64,000 bases of DNA from CALGYY01 sp964585485 (GTDB lineage: Bacteria > Bacteroidota > Bacteroidia > Bacteroidales > CAIWKO01): positions 1 through 64,000 of the forward strand of contig CAZPDS010000004.1 of the NCBI GenBank assembly GCA_964585485.1, written 5' to 3'. This document shows positions 32,379 through 41,227 of this stretch, one piece after another. Position 1 is the first letter of the stretch; each line of letters starts with the position of its first letter. Under the pieces are notes generated by a model. It was not told where the DNA came from and ran no database searches. It saw only the letters and a program-made list of their open reading frames with translations. A program made the translations under genes and the position numbers.

Positions 32379-33239
32379 ATGATTATCCCTACCAGTAATT
32401 TAGTTAAAGCCGCACAGGCGATTTCGAAAATGAACGAGAAAAAACTGGCTGATTTTTTCCGCGATTTCGAAAAAAAACAGGAGGTATTGTACTCCTACAT
32501 TATCGCCAATGCAGACAATATGAAAAATGAAGATGCCCGTGAAGATTTCACCTATGTCTTTTCGGTCATCTGGAAAACTTACGACAGCCTGAAAGGTGGC
32601 ACAAAAACCATTACCACCAAAGAACTCGAAAAAAAGGAACAGGAACACATCAAAGGATGGGAAACCTTTTCATCGATTACAAATCCAAAAGAAGAAGAAG
32701 CCTTCGTGAAAGCATTTATCAACCAACCGGAAATATGGGATTTTATGATCGACATCATCTTTCCGGATCCCGATAAGCCGGATCAGACCAACTTCACTGA
32801 AAAAGATATTGCCATTGCCTTCGCTTGCGTGAACCTTATGACCGCCGTTTTAAATGACGCCGCCAGTATCACCACAGGAAAAAAAGAAGTGTCTAAAAAA
32901 CCTGCAGCGAAGAAACCTGCAGCGAAGAAACCTGCAGCCAAGAAACCTGCAGCCAAGAAACCTGCAGCCAAGAAGCCAGTAGCTAAGAAACCCACAGCTA
33001 AGAAGCCAGTAGCTAAGAAACCCACAGCTAAGAAGCCAGTAGCTAAGAAGCCAGTAGCTAAGAAACCCGCAGCTAAGAAGCCCGTAGCTAAGAAGCCAGT
33101 AGCTAAGAAACCCGCAGCTAAGAAGCCCGTAGCTAAGAAGGCAGTAACCAAGAAACCCGCAGCGAAGAAGCCAGTGGCTAAGAAACCCGCAGCGAAGAAA
33201 CCGGTAGCGAAGAAGCCCGCGGTTAAGAAATCAAAGTAA
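32379..33239 (+). CDS. Lysine-rich histone-H1-like protein with AAKKP repeats
   Basis: 286 aa in two parts. Residues 1-165 are a mostly helical, mixed-charge domain (LVKAAQAISKMNEKKLADFF, FAFINQPEIWDFMIDIIFPDP-like region) that I do not recognise. Residues about 168-286 are about 24 tandem copies of a five-residue unit KKPxA (variants KKPAA, KKPVA, KKPTA), like eukaryotic H1 tails and bacterial AlgP/Hc1-type proteins. Such tails bind DNA or RNA without sequence specificity. Position between a Nudix gene and a UvrA-like gene suggests nucleic-acid association. Repeat number may vary between strains. Confidence 0.75.
   Translation: MIIPTSNLVKAAQAISKMNEKKLADFFRDFEKKQEVLYSYIIANADNMKNEDAREDFTYVFSVIWKTYDSLKGGTKTITTKELEKKEQEHIKGWETFSSITNPKEEEAFVKAFINQPEIWDFMIDIIFPDPDKPDQTNFTEKDIAIAFACVNLMTAVLNDAASITTGKKEVSKKPAAKKPAAKKPAAKKPAAKKPAAKKPVAKKPTAKKPVAKKPTAKKPVAKKPVAKKPAAKKPVAKKPVAKKPAAKKPVAKKAVTKKPAAKKPVAKKPAAKKPVAKKPAVKKSK
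32890..33233 (+). repeat. In-frame 15-bp tandem repeat (KKPxA codons)
   Basis: About 23 imperfect copies of a 15-base unit of the form AAGAARCCNGYAGCN, all within the H1-like gene. Alternating AAGAAACCC and AAGAAGCCA units give a 30-base higher-order period in the middle. Frame is preserved throughout. It is a coding repeat, not CRISPR: there are no spacers. Confidence 0.88.
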
Positions 33240-33270
33240 GACGTGTCACCGAAGAAAATGGATTCTTTCG

Positions 33271-36200
33271 ATGACGGGAAGTATTTATATTGAAAACGCA
33301 GAGGAAAACAATCTCCGTCGCGTCACCCTCAAGCTTCCGCATTACTGTTTCATTGCTGTATGCGGCGTAAGCGGAAGCGGAAAATCCAGTCTCATTGCCG
33401 ATGTTCTTCAAAAAGAAGGGCATCGGCTTTTTATTGAAAACTTTCTGGAAGGATCCACCCGCCAGCAGCGGCATCCCAAAAGACCTGCGGCAGATCGGAT
33501 TGAGGGTTTGTTCCCGGTTGTGGCCCTGAATCAGCAGAATTACATTCGCAGCAGCCGCTCTACCGTTGGCACCATGACCGGTATTTACGATTACCTGCGG
33601 CTGTTGTATGCCCGCCTGGGTAAAGCGGACGATCCACTCGTCCGCCTTAACCGAAGTTTATTTTCGTTTAACCACCCTGCAGGATACTGCCCAGTATGCA
33701 AAGGCGTAGGTCTGGAAGACCATATTGACACGAACAAACTCATTGGCGACCCCAACAAAACAATTCGCGAAGGGGCCATCAACCTAATGACACCAACGGG
33801 CTATATCATCTATTCGCAGGTAACGATGGAAGAGCTCAATAAGGTTTGTGTTGCAGAAGGCTTCAATGTAGACATTCCCTGGAAGGATCTCACCGATGTG
33901 CAGCGAAGCGTGATTTTCAACGGTTCCGAAAAAGTAAAGATCCTCTTTGGGAAACACACTTTGGAATCACGGCTAAAGTGGACCGGCATTACGGCCCGTC
34001 CGCGTGAAGAAGGATTTTACAAAGGTCTTATCCCCATCATGGAAGACATCCTGAAACGTGATCGCAACCCCAATATTCTGCGATTTTCCGGATCTGTAGA
34101 ATGTTCGGCCTGTCATGGAAAAAAACTTAATGCCAGGGCCCTTTCCGTTTCCTTATGGGGACAACACATCTGCGATTTATCGTCCATGGAATTCACGGAT
34201 CTGCAGCGCTATTTTCAGCAAGTGCCGCTGCATCCCGATCAGCAGGCGGTTGCAGAACCGGTGATCGCCGCCATCCAACGGCGGCTGGATACACTGTGTA
34301 AGTTGGGACTGGGTTACCTTACTTGCGATCGGGAAGCGCCCACCCTTAGCAATGGCGAGGCCGGAAGAATACGGCTGGCCGCCTACGCCTCGTCCACACT
34401 CCGCAACATCTTATATATTTTCGATGAGCCTTCTGCCGGATTGCATCCCCTGGAACACGGGCACCTGATGGACGTGTTAAAAACACTGGTGCGTCAAGGA
34501 AACACCGTTATCGTGGCCGATCACGACCGGCAAACCCTGCAGCAGGCCGACTGGATTGTTGACATTGGCCCCGGCGCCGGCCTGCTGGGGGGCGAAATCC
34601 TCTTTAACGGACCGGCCTCGGCGTATTTCAGCCAGCCCATCGCGCGGAGCATGACGCAAGCGTATCTTCTCAATAGCCCTGAACTACCCACGATCATAGA
34701 ACAGCAGCAACAAACAGCACGATGGAAAGCCGGCCCACTCAGCCTTCATAACCTCCACCAGATTGAAGCAGACTTCCGCCTTCAGGCAATCAACACCCTA
34801 ACGGGTTTATCGGGCAGCGGTAAAACAAGCCTGCTGAAAGCGTTGCATACCTACTGTTCGGACCCCATGCATCCGCATCCCTTCCGAAAAATCATCTCCA
34901 TAGACAGCAGCCCCATTGGACGAACACCACGCAGCAACCCGGCCACCTATACGGGTCTCGGTGATGCATTGCGGGACGTACTGGCCTCACAGGCAGAAGC
35001 GAAAGCCCGCGGATACAAAAAAGGCCGATTCTCTTTTGCCGTACCCGGCGGTCGTTGTGAGGCCTGTGGTGGCGCCGGTGTGCAGCAAGTGGGCATGCAC
35101 TTTCTCGGCAATGTTGAGGTCGTTTGTGAGCAATGCAACGGAAAACGCTTCAGCGATGAAACGCTGGAGATCACCTATCGCGGCAAAAATATTTTCGACC
35201 TCCTGGAACTAACCTTTGCAGAAGCACACGCATTTTTTGCCGACATCCCGAAAATAGGCTCTTTTACCCAAATCATGAACGACCTCGGCCTCGGGTACAT
35301 GAAACTTGGGCAATCGTCAACCAGCCTGTCGGGTGGCGAAGCGCAACGAATTAAACTGGCCACGGAACTTGCCAGGGCCGGCACGTCAGGAACGCTCTAC
35401 CTTCTGGACGAACCCGGTGCAGGCCTGCATTACGCCGATATGGAGATCCTGTTCCTGGCCTTGAAAAAACTCGCATCCCGGGGACATACGCTCATCTGCA
35501 GCGAAAATGACCCTTACTTCATTCTGCTTTCCGACCACATCGTGGATCTGGGTCCGGGCAGCGGGAAAGCCGGAGGAAAAGTGGTTTTCTCGGGCCTCCC
35601 CCAGCAGCTCGTAAACGCCCAACAGAGTGCTACAGGCGAGGGGGTGAAACGGATGCTTCAATCGTACAGTAAACAAATATCAAGCGGTGACAGCATGGCG
35701 GAAGACGTTCCGAAACAGCCGATAACACTGACCCATGTGAGCACCAATAATCTCCGGGATGTTTCTGTTTCCTTTCATCCGAATGAAATCACCGCAGTGT
35801 GCGGCGTTTCAGGGGCAGGGAAATCGTCGCTGGTATACTCTACACTGTATGCAGAATGTCACCGCCTGTTCCTCGAAAACAACAGTGCCTACGTTCGCCA
35901 ATATAGCCATTTCCCGGGCGGCGCGCGGCTTGAAAGTGCTCAGGGCCTCATGCCGGCCATCGCGATCCGGAAGAAAAATCAGGTACGCAACCCCCGTTCG
36001 GTCATCGCCGGATATACCGGCCTCTACGAATTGTACCGCCTGCTGTTCAGCCGTCTGGCCAAGGGCGATGACCCGACTCAGCCACCGCCACTCTCTAACC
36101 ATTTTTCCTTTAACCGCGACGAAGGCGCTTGTACCACCTGCGCCGGGATTGGATCACGAACCCAATGCGACCCCGACCTGCTGGTAAGTCATCCCTCAAA

Positions 36201-38091
36201 CCCCCTTACTGCCGGCGCGATGGACGGTCACAAAACCGGGAAATTTTACGGCGAAACGCACGGACAGTACGTTGCCACCCTGCTGGCGGTTGGGGAAAAA
36301 CTCGGAATCGATTTTAATGTACCCTACTCAGCACTGGATGAACGAGCCCGGCATATCGCCATGTATGGTTGCGGGAACGCGGAATTTGAGGTGAAGTGGT
36401 CGTTTAAACGAGGCTCCATTGAAGGAGTGCATAGCCTGAAGCGCGACTGGCCGGGTTTTTCCGCCCTGGTCAACGAAGAGTATGCGCGGAAACATGCGGA
36501 TGCCCGCGGCCAGGCAATGCTAAACCTGATGAAGACAGAGAAATGCCCATCGTGCCACGGATACCGCCTTAAACCTGAGCTCCTTCAATATCGTCTGGGA
36601 AACATGCACATCGGTGAACTCACGGCCCTCAGTGCTGAAGAGGCCCTGGATTGGTTTGAAAACCATTTCAGCAAACTATTCCACGACCAACTGGAAATTA
36701 AGGTATCCCAACGATTGTCGGAAGGTATCACCGGCCGGTTGAAAGCCCTATGCAAAGCGGGCTTGGGCTACCTTAGCACAGATCGGCAAGTGAGCACATT
36801 GTCGGGCGGTGAATACCAACGTCTGCAAATGGCCGGCCTGGTGCGGGCCCCGCTGACCGGAACACTTTACATTTTGGACGAACCGTCGTTCGGCCTACAT
36901 CCTCTTGACATCCAGCGCATCGCTGAACTGCTCGGGGTCTTGAAATCCGGCGGAAATACAGTCGTCATGATCGATCATTCTGCGCAACTGATTGAAAACG
37001 CGGATCGGGTTATCATGCTGGGACCCTCGGCGGGGGCGGACGGCGGCCGTATCCTTGAGGAGGGGACGCCGGATGTTCTGTTGAAAAAATATTTTTCAAC
37101 CAAAAAAATCATCCTGCCTTATAAGCAGGCAGGCCCTCGCTTGATCGTCACCCACGCTATTGCCAACAATCTGCAGCGGGTCAGCCTAAGCATCAGCGCC
37201 GAACAACTAACCGTTCTCACCGGAGTGAGCGGCAGCGGTAAATCCAGCCTGCTGCATCAGGTCATATACGATAGCTACCTCTATCACCGCCCCCTTGAAT
37301 GTGAAAACATCAACGGTTTCGAACATTTCAGCGATTGCATCTTCGTTGAACAATCCATCCCTCAACCCTCCGCGTCCGCCACCGTAGGCAGTTATCTGGA
37401 GCTCACCCCACTGGTCCAGAAAGTCTTTGCAGAAAGCCCGCAAGCCCGGGAGCGAAAATGGAAAACGACTCATTTCTCGCGGCATGCCAGAGACGGCCAA
37501 TGCCCCGACTGTGAGGGCAGCGGCGAAGTAATCGTAGCCCTCGATTTTCTACCCGACGTATCCTCACCTTGCGAATCCTGCGGCGGGAAAGGATTTAAAG
37601 AAAGTGTACTTTCTGTTTGCGTGGAAGGAAGTACCATTGACGAAATTGAACAACTTAGCGCCGGGCCGTTGAGAACGTTTCTTCGAACCCACGCTTCCGG
37701 GAAAAAATTCTCTGCGTTTGAGCTCATCTTTGATTTCCTGGAATATACCGGCCTCGATTATTTGCAAGCAGGCCGCTTTCTAAAAACTCTCTCGGGCGGG
37801 GAACTCCAGCGCCTTAAACTCGTGAAAGCCCTAAGTCGCCCGGTGAGCGGTCCAAGACTATTACTGTTGGATGAACCCGGCGGAGGACAACACCCTGCCG
37901 ACATTCAGCGCCTATTGCACCTCTTTGCCCGTCTGCTGGAACAGGGACACACCCTGGTGTGCGCCACCCACGACCCCCTGCTGATGGAAGCCGCCCACAA
38001 CGTCATCGAATTGGGCCCGGGTGGTGGCAAGAATGGAGGAAATATTGTAGGTACGCGCACTATAGATGCCAGCGGGAAACTTGCAAAATAA
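33271..38091 (+). CDS. Tandem-duplicated UvrA-like ABC ATPase (four nucleotide-binding domains)
   Basis: 1606 aa made of two UvrA-like halves (about 1-800 and 810-1606), so four ABC ATPase domains. Walker A motifs lie near residues 33, 511, 845 and 1317 (GVSGSGKSS, GLSGSGKTS, GVSGAGKSS, GVSGSGKSS). Signature motifs are degenerate in the first (TLSNGEAGR) and normal in the others (SLSGGEAQR, TLSGGEYQR, TLSGGELQR). Walker B reads DEPSAGLHP, DEPGAGLHY, DEPSFGLHP and DEPGGGQHP. UvrA-type zinc Cys pairs sit near 596/620 and 1411/1434. Canonical UvrA is about 940 aa with two ATPase domains, so each half is shortened. Fused UvrA paralogues (class III) are known; a drug-resistance or DNA-damage role is possible. 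Confidence 0.9.
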   Translation: MTGSIYIENAEENNLRRVTLKLPHYCFIAVCGVSGSGKSSLIADVLQKEGHRLFIENFLEGSTRQQRHPKRPAADRIEGLFPVVALNQQNYIRSSRSTVGTMTGIYDYLRLLYARLGKADDPLVRLNRSLFSFNHPAGYCPVCKGVGLEDHIDTNKLIGDPNKTIREGAINLMTPTGYIIYSQVTMEELNKVCVAEGFNVDIPWKDLTDVQRSVIFNGSEKVKILFGKHTLESRLKWTGITARPREEGFYKGLIPIMEDILKRDRNPNILRFSGSVECSACHGKKLNARALSVSLWGQHICDLSSMEFTDLQRYFQQVPLHPDQQAVAEPVIAAIQRRLDTLCKLGLGYLTCDREAPTLSNGEAGRIRLAAYASSTLRNILYIFDEPSAGLHPLEHGHLMDVLKTLVRQGNTVIVADHDRQTLQQADWIVDIGPGAGLLGGEILFNGPASAYFSQPIARSMTQAYLLNSPELPTIIEQQQQTARWKAGPLSLHNLHQIEADFRLQAINTLTGLSGSGKTSLLKALHTYCSDPMHPHPFRKIISIDSSPIGRTPRSNPATYTGLGDALRDVLASQAEAKARGYKKGRFSFAVPGGRCEACGGAGVQQVGMHFLGNVEVVCEQCNGKRFSDETLEITYRGKNIFDLLELTFAEAHAFFADIPKIGSFTQIMNDLGLGYMKLGQSSTSLSGGEAQRIKLATELARAGTSGTLYLLDEPGAGLHYADMEILFLALKKLASRGHTLICSENDPYFILLSDHIVDLGPGSGKAGGKVVFSGLPQQLVNAQQSATGEGVKRMLQSYSKQISSGDSMAEDVPKQPITLTHVSTNNLRDVSVSFHPNEITAVCGVSGAGKSSLVYSTLYAECHRLFLENNSAYVRQYSHFPGGARLESAQGLMPAIAIRKKNQVRNPRSVIAGYTGLYELYRLLFSRLAKGDDPTQPPPLSNHFSFNRDEGACTTCAGIGSRTQCDPDLLVSHPSNPLTAGAMDGHKTGKFYGETHGQYVATLLAVGEKLGIDFNVPYSALDERARHIAMYGCGNAEFEVKWSFKRGSIEGVHSLKRDWPGFSALVNEEYARKHADARGQAMLNLMKTEKCPSCHGYRLKPELLQYRLGNMHIGELTALSAEEALDWFENHFSKLFHDQLEIKVSQRLSEGITGRLKALCKAGLGYLSTDRQVSTLSGGEYQRLQMAGLVRAPLTGTLYILDEPSFGLHPLDIQRIAELLGVLKSGGNTVVMIDHSAQLIENADRVIMLGPSAGADGGRILEEGTPDVLLKKYFSTKKIILPYKQAGPRLIVTHAIANNLQRVSLSISAEQLTVLTGVSGSGKSSLLHQVIYDSYLYHRPLECENINGFEHFSDCIFVEQSIPQPSASATVGSYLELTPLVQKVFAESPQARERKWKTTHFSRHARDGQCPDCEGSGEVIVALDFLPDVSSPCESCGGKGFKESVLSVCVEGSTIDEIEQLSAGPLRTFLRTHASGKKFSAFELIFDFLEYTGLDYLQAGRFLKTLSGGELQRLKLVKALSRPVSGPRLLLLDEPGGGQHPADIQRLLHLFARLLEQGHTLVCATHDPLLMEAAHNVIELGPGGGKNGGNIVGTRTIDASGKLAK

Positions 38092-38115
38092 ATGCGTTGA
38101 TCTCTTCAAAATTCA

Positions 38116-38123
38116 TATCTTTA
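38116..38123 (+). promoter_or_regulatory. Possible -7 element of the outer-membrane barrel pair
   Basis: TATCTTTA is one base from TAnnTTTG, 20 bases before the ATG at 38143. A TTG at 38097-38099 lies 16 bases upstream, slightly short. Confidence 0.4.
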
Positions 38124-38142
38124 TTGATTCAAATCTTACTGC

Positions 38143-38982
38143 ATGAAAATACGACTACGCCTGTTCATGCTTTCATGCCTGCTGTTTAGCACGATCGCCC
38201 TGCAGGCCCAGAAAGAAAACCTGCCTGTTGGTGCGCGTTCGGCGGCCCTGGGCGGCACCTCGGTCTGCTACGATGATTTCTGGTCGCTCCATAATAACCA
38301 GGCCGGACTAGCCACCTTCAGTAGTATGGCCGTTGGCCTATACGCTGAAAACCGTTTCCTGATGAAGGAATTGATGCAGGGCGGGTTCGGTTTTGTGATG
38401 CCGGTAAAAAAGGCCGGTGTCTTCGCCGTCAATTACAACTACCTCGGCTATTCCATGTACCGCGAATCCAAAGTGGGTCTAGCCTATGCCCTGGCCTTCG
38501 GAAAACACATTTCCGCCGGAGTTCAACTGGATTACCTGAACACCCATATCGGCGAAGAATACGGCGACGCCAACACCTTCACCTTCGAACTGGGACTGCG
38601 GGCTACCCTGATACGAAATCTCGTTCTGGGCGTCCACGTCTTCAACCCGCTGCATGTGAAAGTAAGCAAATTCGGACCCGACAGGGTACCGGTTATCATC
38701 CGCGGCGGACTTAGCTATTCTTTCACCGACAAAGCGCTAATTGCCGTAGAAACCGAAAAAGACCTCAACCGTCCCGCCCGCTTCAAGGCCGGCGTTGAGT
38801 ACCACGTGGTAAAACCCGTCTTCCTCCGGATGGGCATCGGCACCAATCCCTTCGATTACAGTTTCGGACTGGGTCTTGAATTCGGGAACCTGAGCGCCGA
38901 CCTAAGTGCGAACCGTCATCAGGTGCTGGGGTTCACACCGCAATTGTCGCTCGTATATTCCTTCAAAAAACGCGCTCAATGA
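38143..38982 (+). CDS. PorV/PorQ-like outer-membrane beta-barrel protein
   Basis: 279 aa with a Sec signal peptide (LFMLSCLLFSTIALQAQ, cleavage near AQA-Q). The mature N-terminus NLPVGARSAALGGTSVCYDDFWSLHNNQAGLA is typical of PorV/PorQ and FadL-type Bacteroidota barrels, and alternating hydrophobic strands continue to the end. Some members work in type IX secretion; this one cannot be assigned to that system from sequence alone. Its stop overlaps the start of the next gene as ATGA, so the two are translationally coupled. Confidence 0.82.
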   Translation: MKIRLRLFMLSCLLFSTIALQAQKENLPVGARSAALGGTSVCYDDFWSLHNNQAGLATFSSMAVGLYAENRFLMKELMQGGFGFVMPVKKAGVFAVNYNYLGYSMYRESKVGLAYALAFGKHISAGVQLDYLNTHIGEEYGDANTFTFELGLRATLIRNLVLGVHVFNPLHVKVSKFGPDRVPVIIRGGLSYSFTDKALIAVETEKDLNRPARFKAGVEYHVVKPVFLRMGIGTNPFDYSFGLGLEFGNLSADLSANRHQVLGFTPQLSLVYSFKKRAQ

Positions 38983-41087
38983 TACGGGGGCCACGCATTG
39001 TTCGTTGGCTGATTCTCAGCCTCACCGTTGGGGGAGCCCTGCTGTCATCGCCGCTCCGCGCCCAGGATCCGGACGAACTCAACAAGGAAGAACTCAACGA
39101 GCAAAAAGTGGAACAACTAGCCACCGGTACCGAAAGCGAGATGGACTATTCGGACCTCCTTCAGGATATGGATTTTTACCTTAAGCACCCGTTGAACCTA
39201 AACACCGCTTCCGCGGAAGACCTCGCCTCTTTTATTATCCTAAGCGAAATCCAGATCAGCAACCTGCTGACGCACATTGCAAAAAACGGCAAACTCCTGT
39301 CCGTATACGAATTACAGTCTATTGACGGTTTCGATGTGGCGACGATCCAAGCCCTCATGCCCTACGTGAAAGTAAGTAACGAGGGTGCGCAACGCTTTAA
39401 TTTCCGCGACGCCTTGCAGTACGGCAGCCACGACCTCTTTCTGCGGTACCAGCGGGTGCTGGAGCAACAGCAAGGGTATTCCCCGGCCACAGACGAAGAA
39501 CTGGCCGAAAGCCCCAATTCACGCTACCTGGGTTCGGCCGACAAATACTATCTCCGCTACCGCTACAAGTTCTTTAATAAGATCAGCATGGGAATAACGG
39601 CCGAAAAAGATGCCGGCGAACAATTCTTTGCCGGTGCCCAAAAATACGGCTTTGACTTCTATTCGGCCCACCTGATGGTAAACAACCTGGGCATCGTAAA
39701 ATCCGCCGTAGTCGGCGATTACCATGTGCAGTTCGGACAGGGATTGACCCTTTGGACCGGAATGGGATTTGGTAAATCAAGCGATGTCATCAACATTAAA
39801 AAAATGGCCAGCGGGCTGCGCGCATTTACCTCCGCCGACGAAAACCGATTCATGCGGGGCGCCGCGGTATGCCTGGCGAAAAAAGGGATTGAATTCACCG
39901 CCTTCTATTCCATCAAAAAAATCGACGCCAACGGACTGTCTTCCGACACGACATCACAGGAACTTCAGGCCATTTCTTCCCTTCAGGAATCAGGACTTCA
40001 CAGCACCCCGTCCGAGGTGGAAGACCGAAAATCCCTAACCCAACAGCTCTTCGGCGGGCACCTGGCCTACCGCAACCGCCGGCTGAATGTGGGAGTTACG
40101 GCAGCACAAACCCTGTTGGGCGCAGCGCTTCAGCCCAACACCGCCATGTACAACCAATTTGGATTTCAGGGATCTTCCTTGTTAAATCTGGGGCTTGACT
40201 ACAGTTACATTATCCGTAACTTTAATTTCTTCGGCGAGTTCTCGTACAGCGGAAACGGCGGCTTTGCCTTGCTCGATGGGATCATGATGTCGCCCGACCC
40301 GCATGTATCCATTTCCTTGCTGTACCGGAATTACCGGCGAAACTATGCCGCCTTGTATTCAAGCGCCTTCGCAGAAAGCAGCACCAATGCCAATGAAGAA
40401 GGTTTGTTTTTCGGATTGGCGTTGAAATTTTCACGACAGTGGAACCTGAATGCCTATTGCGATTACTACCGCTTCGACTGGTTGAAATTCACCACCAGTG
40501 CGCCTTCTCGGGGACAGGACTACATGGCGCAACTCAATTACAGGCCCTCCCGTAAACTTGAGCTCTATCTCAAATACAGGTACGAAATTAAAGGAGAAAG
40601 CATGAAAGATGATCAGCGGGTTTTGCCTTACAACGGTGATATGCGTAAGCAAAGCCTTCGTTTCAACGTGTCGGTCCAGGTCAGCCCTTCCGTTACACTT
40701 AAAAACCGCGTTGAATACGTGATGCTTCAGGCGGAAGGCAGTGATAAGCAACAGGGCTACCTCATTTATCAGGACGTCCGTTTTAAACCACCAAAATGGC
40801 CGGTTTCGCTTTCGACCCGTTACGCGCTCTTTCATACCGACAGCTACGATGCACGCCTGTATGCTTACGAAAATGACGTGCTGTACGCCTACAGTATACC
40901 GGCCTACTACTACAAGGGCTGGCGATTTTATCTCATGGCCAAAGTGCGCCTGCACCGTCACGTCGATTTTTGGATTCGCTACGCCATCACCAATTACACC
41001 AACAAAGACGTAATAAGTTCGGGCCTCACCGAAATTCAGGGATCGCGTAAATCGGAAATTAAAGCGCAGCTCAGGCTTAAATTCTGA
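38979..41087 (+). CDS. Helix-hairpin-helix region fused to an outer-membrane beta-barrel
   Basis: 702 aa with a signal peptide (IVRWLILSLTVGGALLSSPLRAQ). Residues about 65-130 hold a ComEA/SLBB-type helix-hairpin-helix region (HPLNLNTASAEDLASF, then VYELQSIDGFDVATIQALMPYV). The rest is rich in aromatic alternating strands such as KYYLRYRYKFF and LGLDYSYIIRNFNFFGEFSY, and ends in LRLKF, a barrel-like C-terminal aromatic residue. HhH motifs bind DNA without sequence specificity, so DNA binding at the surface is possible. Coupled to the PorV-like gene. Function unknown. Confidence 0.78.
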   Translation: MIRGPRIVRWLILSLTVGGALLSSPLRAQDPDELNKEELNEQKVEQLATGTESEMDYSDLLQDMDFYLKHPLNLNTASAEDLASFIILSEIQISNLLTHIAKNGKLLSVYELQSIDGFDVATIQALMPYVKVSNEGAQRFNFRDALQYGSHDLFLRYQRVLEQQQGYSPATDEELAESPNSRYLGSADKYYLRYRYKFFNKISMGITAEKDAGEQFFAGAQKYGFDFYSAHLMVNNLGIVKSAVVGDYHVQFGQGLTLWTGMGFGKSSDVINIKKMASGLRAFTSADENRFMRGAAVCLAKKGIEFTAFYSIKKIDANGLSSDTTSQELQAISSLQESGLHSTPSEVEDRKSLTQQLFGGHLAYRNRRLNVGVTAAQTLLGAALQPNTAMYNQFGFQGSSLLNLGLDYSYIIRNFNFFGEFSYSGNGGFALLDGIMMSPDPHVSISLLYRNYRRNYAALYSSAFAESSTNANEEGLFFGLALKFSRQWNLNAYCDYYRFDWLKFTTSAPSRGQDYMAQLNYRPSRKLELYLKYRYEIKGESMKDDQRVLPYNGDMRKQSLRFNVSVQVSPSVTLKNRVEYVMLQAEGSDKQQGYLIYQDVRFKPPKWPVSLSTRYALFHTDSYDARLYAYENDVLYAYSIPAYYYKGWRFYLMAKVRLHRHVDFWIRYAITNYTNKDVISSGLTEIQGSRKSEIKAQLRLKF

Positions 41088-41166
41088 CGATCGATCATCA
41101 AACCAAACTTAAGAAGCATTTAACAAAGCGGTAATCTACGACTATCGCTCATTAAAATTGTTTTGC

Positions 41167-41174
41167 TATTTTTG
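41167..41174 (+). promoter_or_regulatory. Putative -7 element of the POT transporter gene
   Basis: TATTTTTG is an exact TAnnTTTG match, 53 bases before the ATG at 41228. No TTG at -33. The rest of the 140-base gap (41088-41227) is AT-rich without other features. Confidence 0.5.
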
Positions 41175-41227
41175 TCCGTCATAAGTCAGAACTTTTTCAT
41201 TCATTTTATTAATCTAATTCACTTATT

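Noticed and set aside
32783..33151. 122-codon minus-strand frame of GFLATGFLA-type repeats
   Set aside because: Exact reverse complement of the KKPxA-coding repeat; no promoter or start context.
32890..33233. Possible CRISPR array
   Set aside because: Contiguous 15-base repeats without spacers, in frame within a coding gene, and no cas genes.
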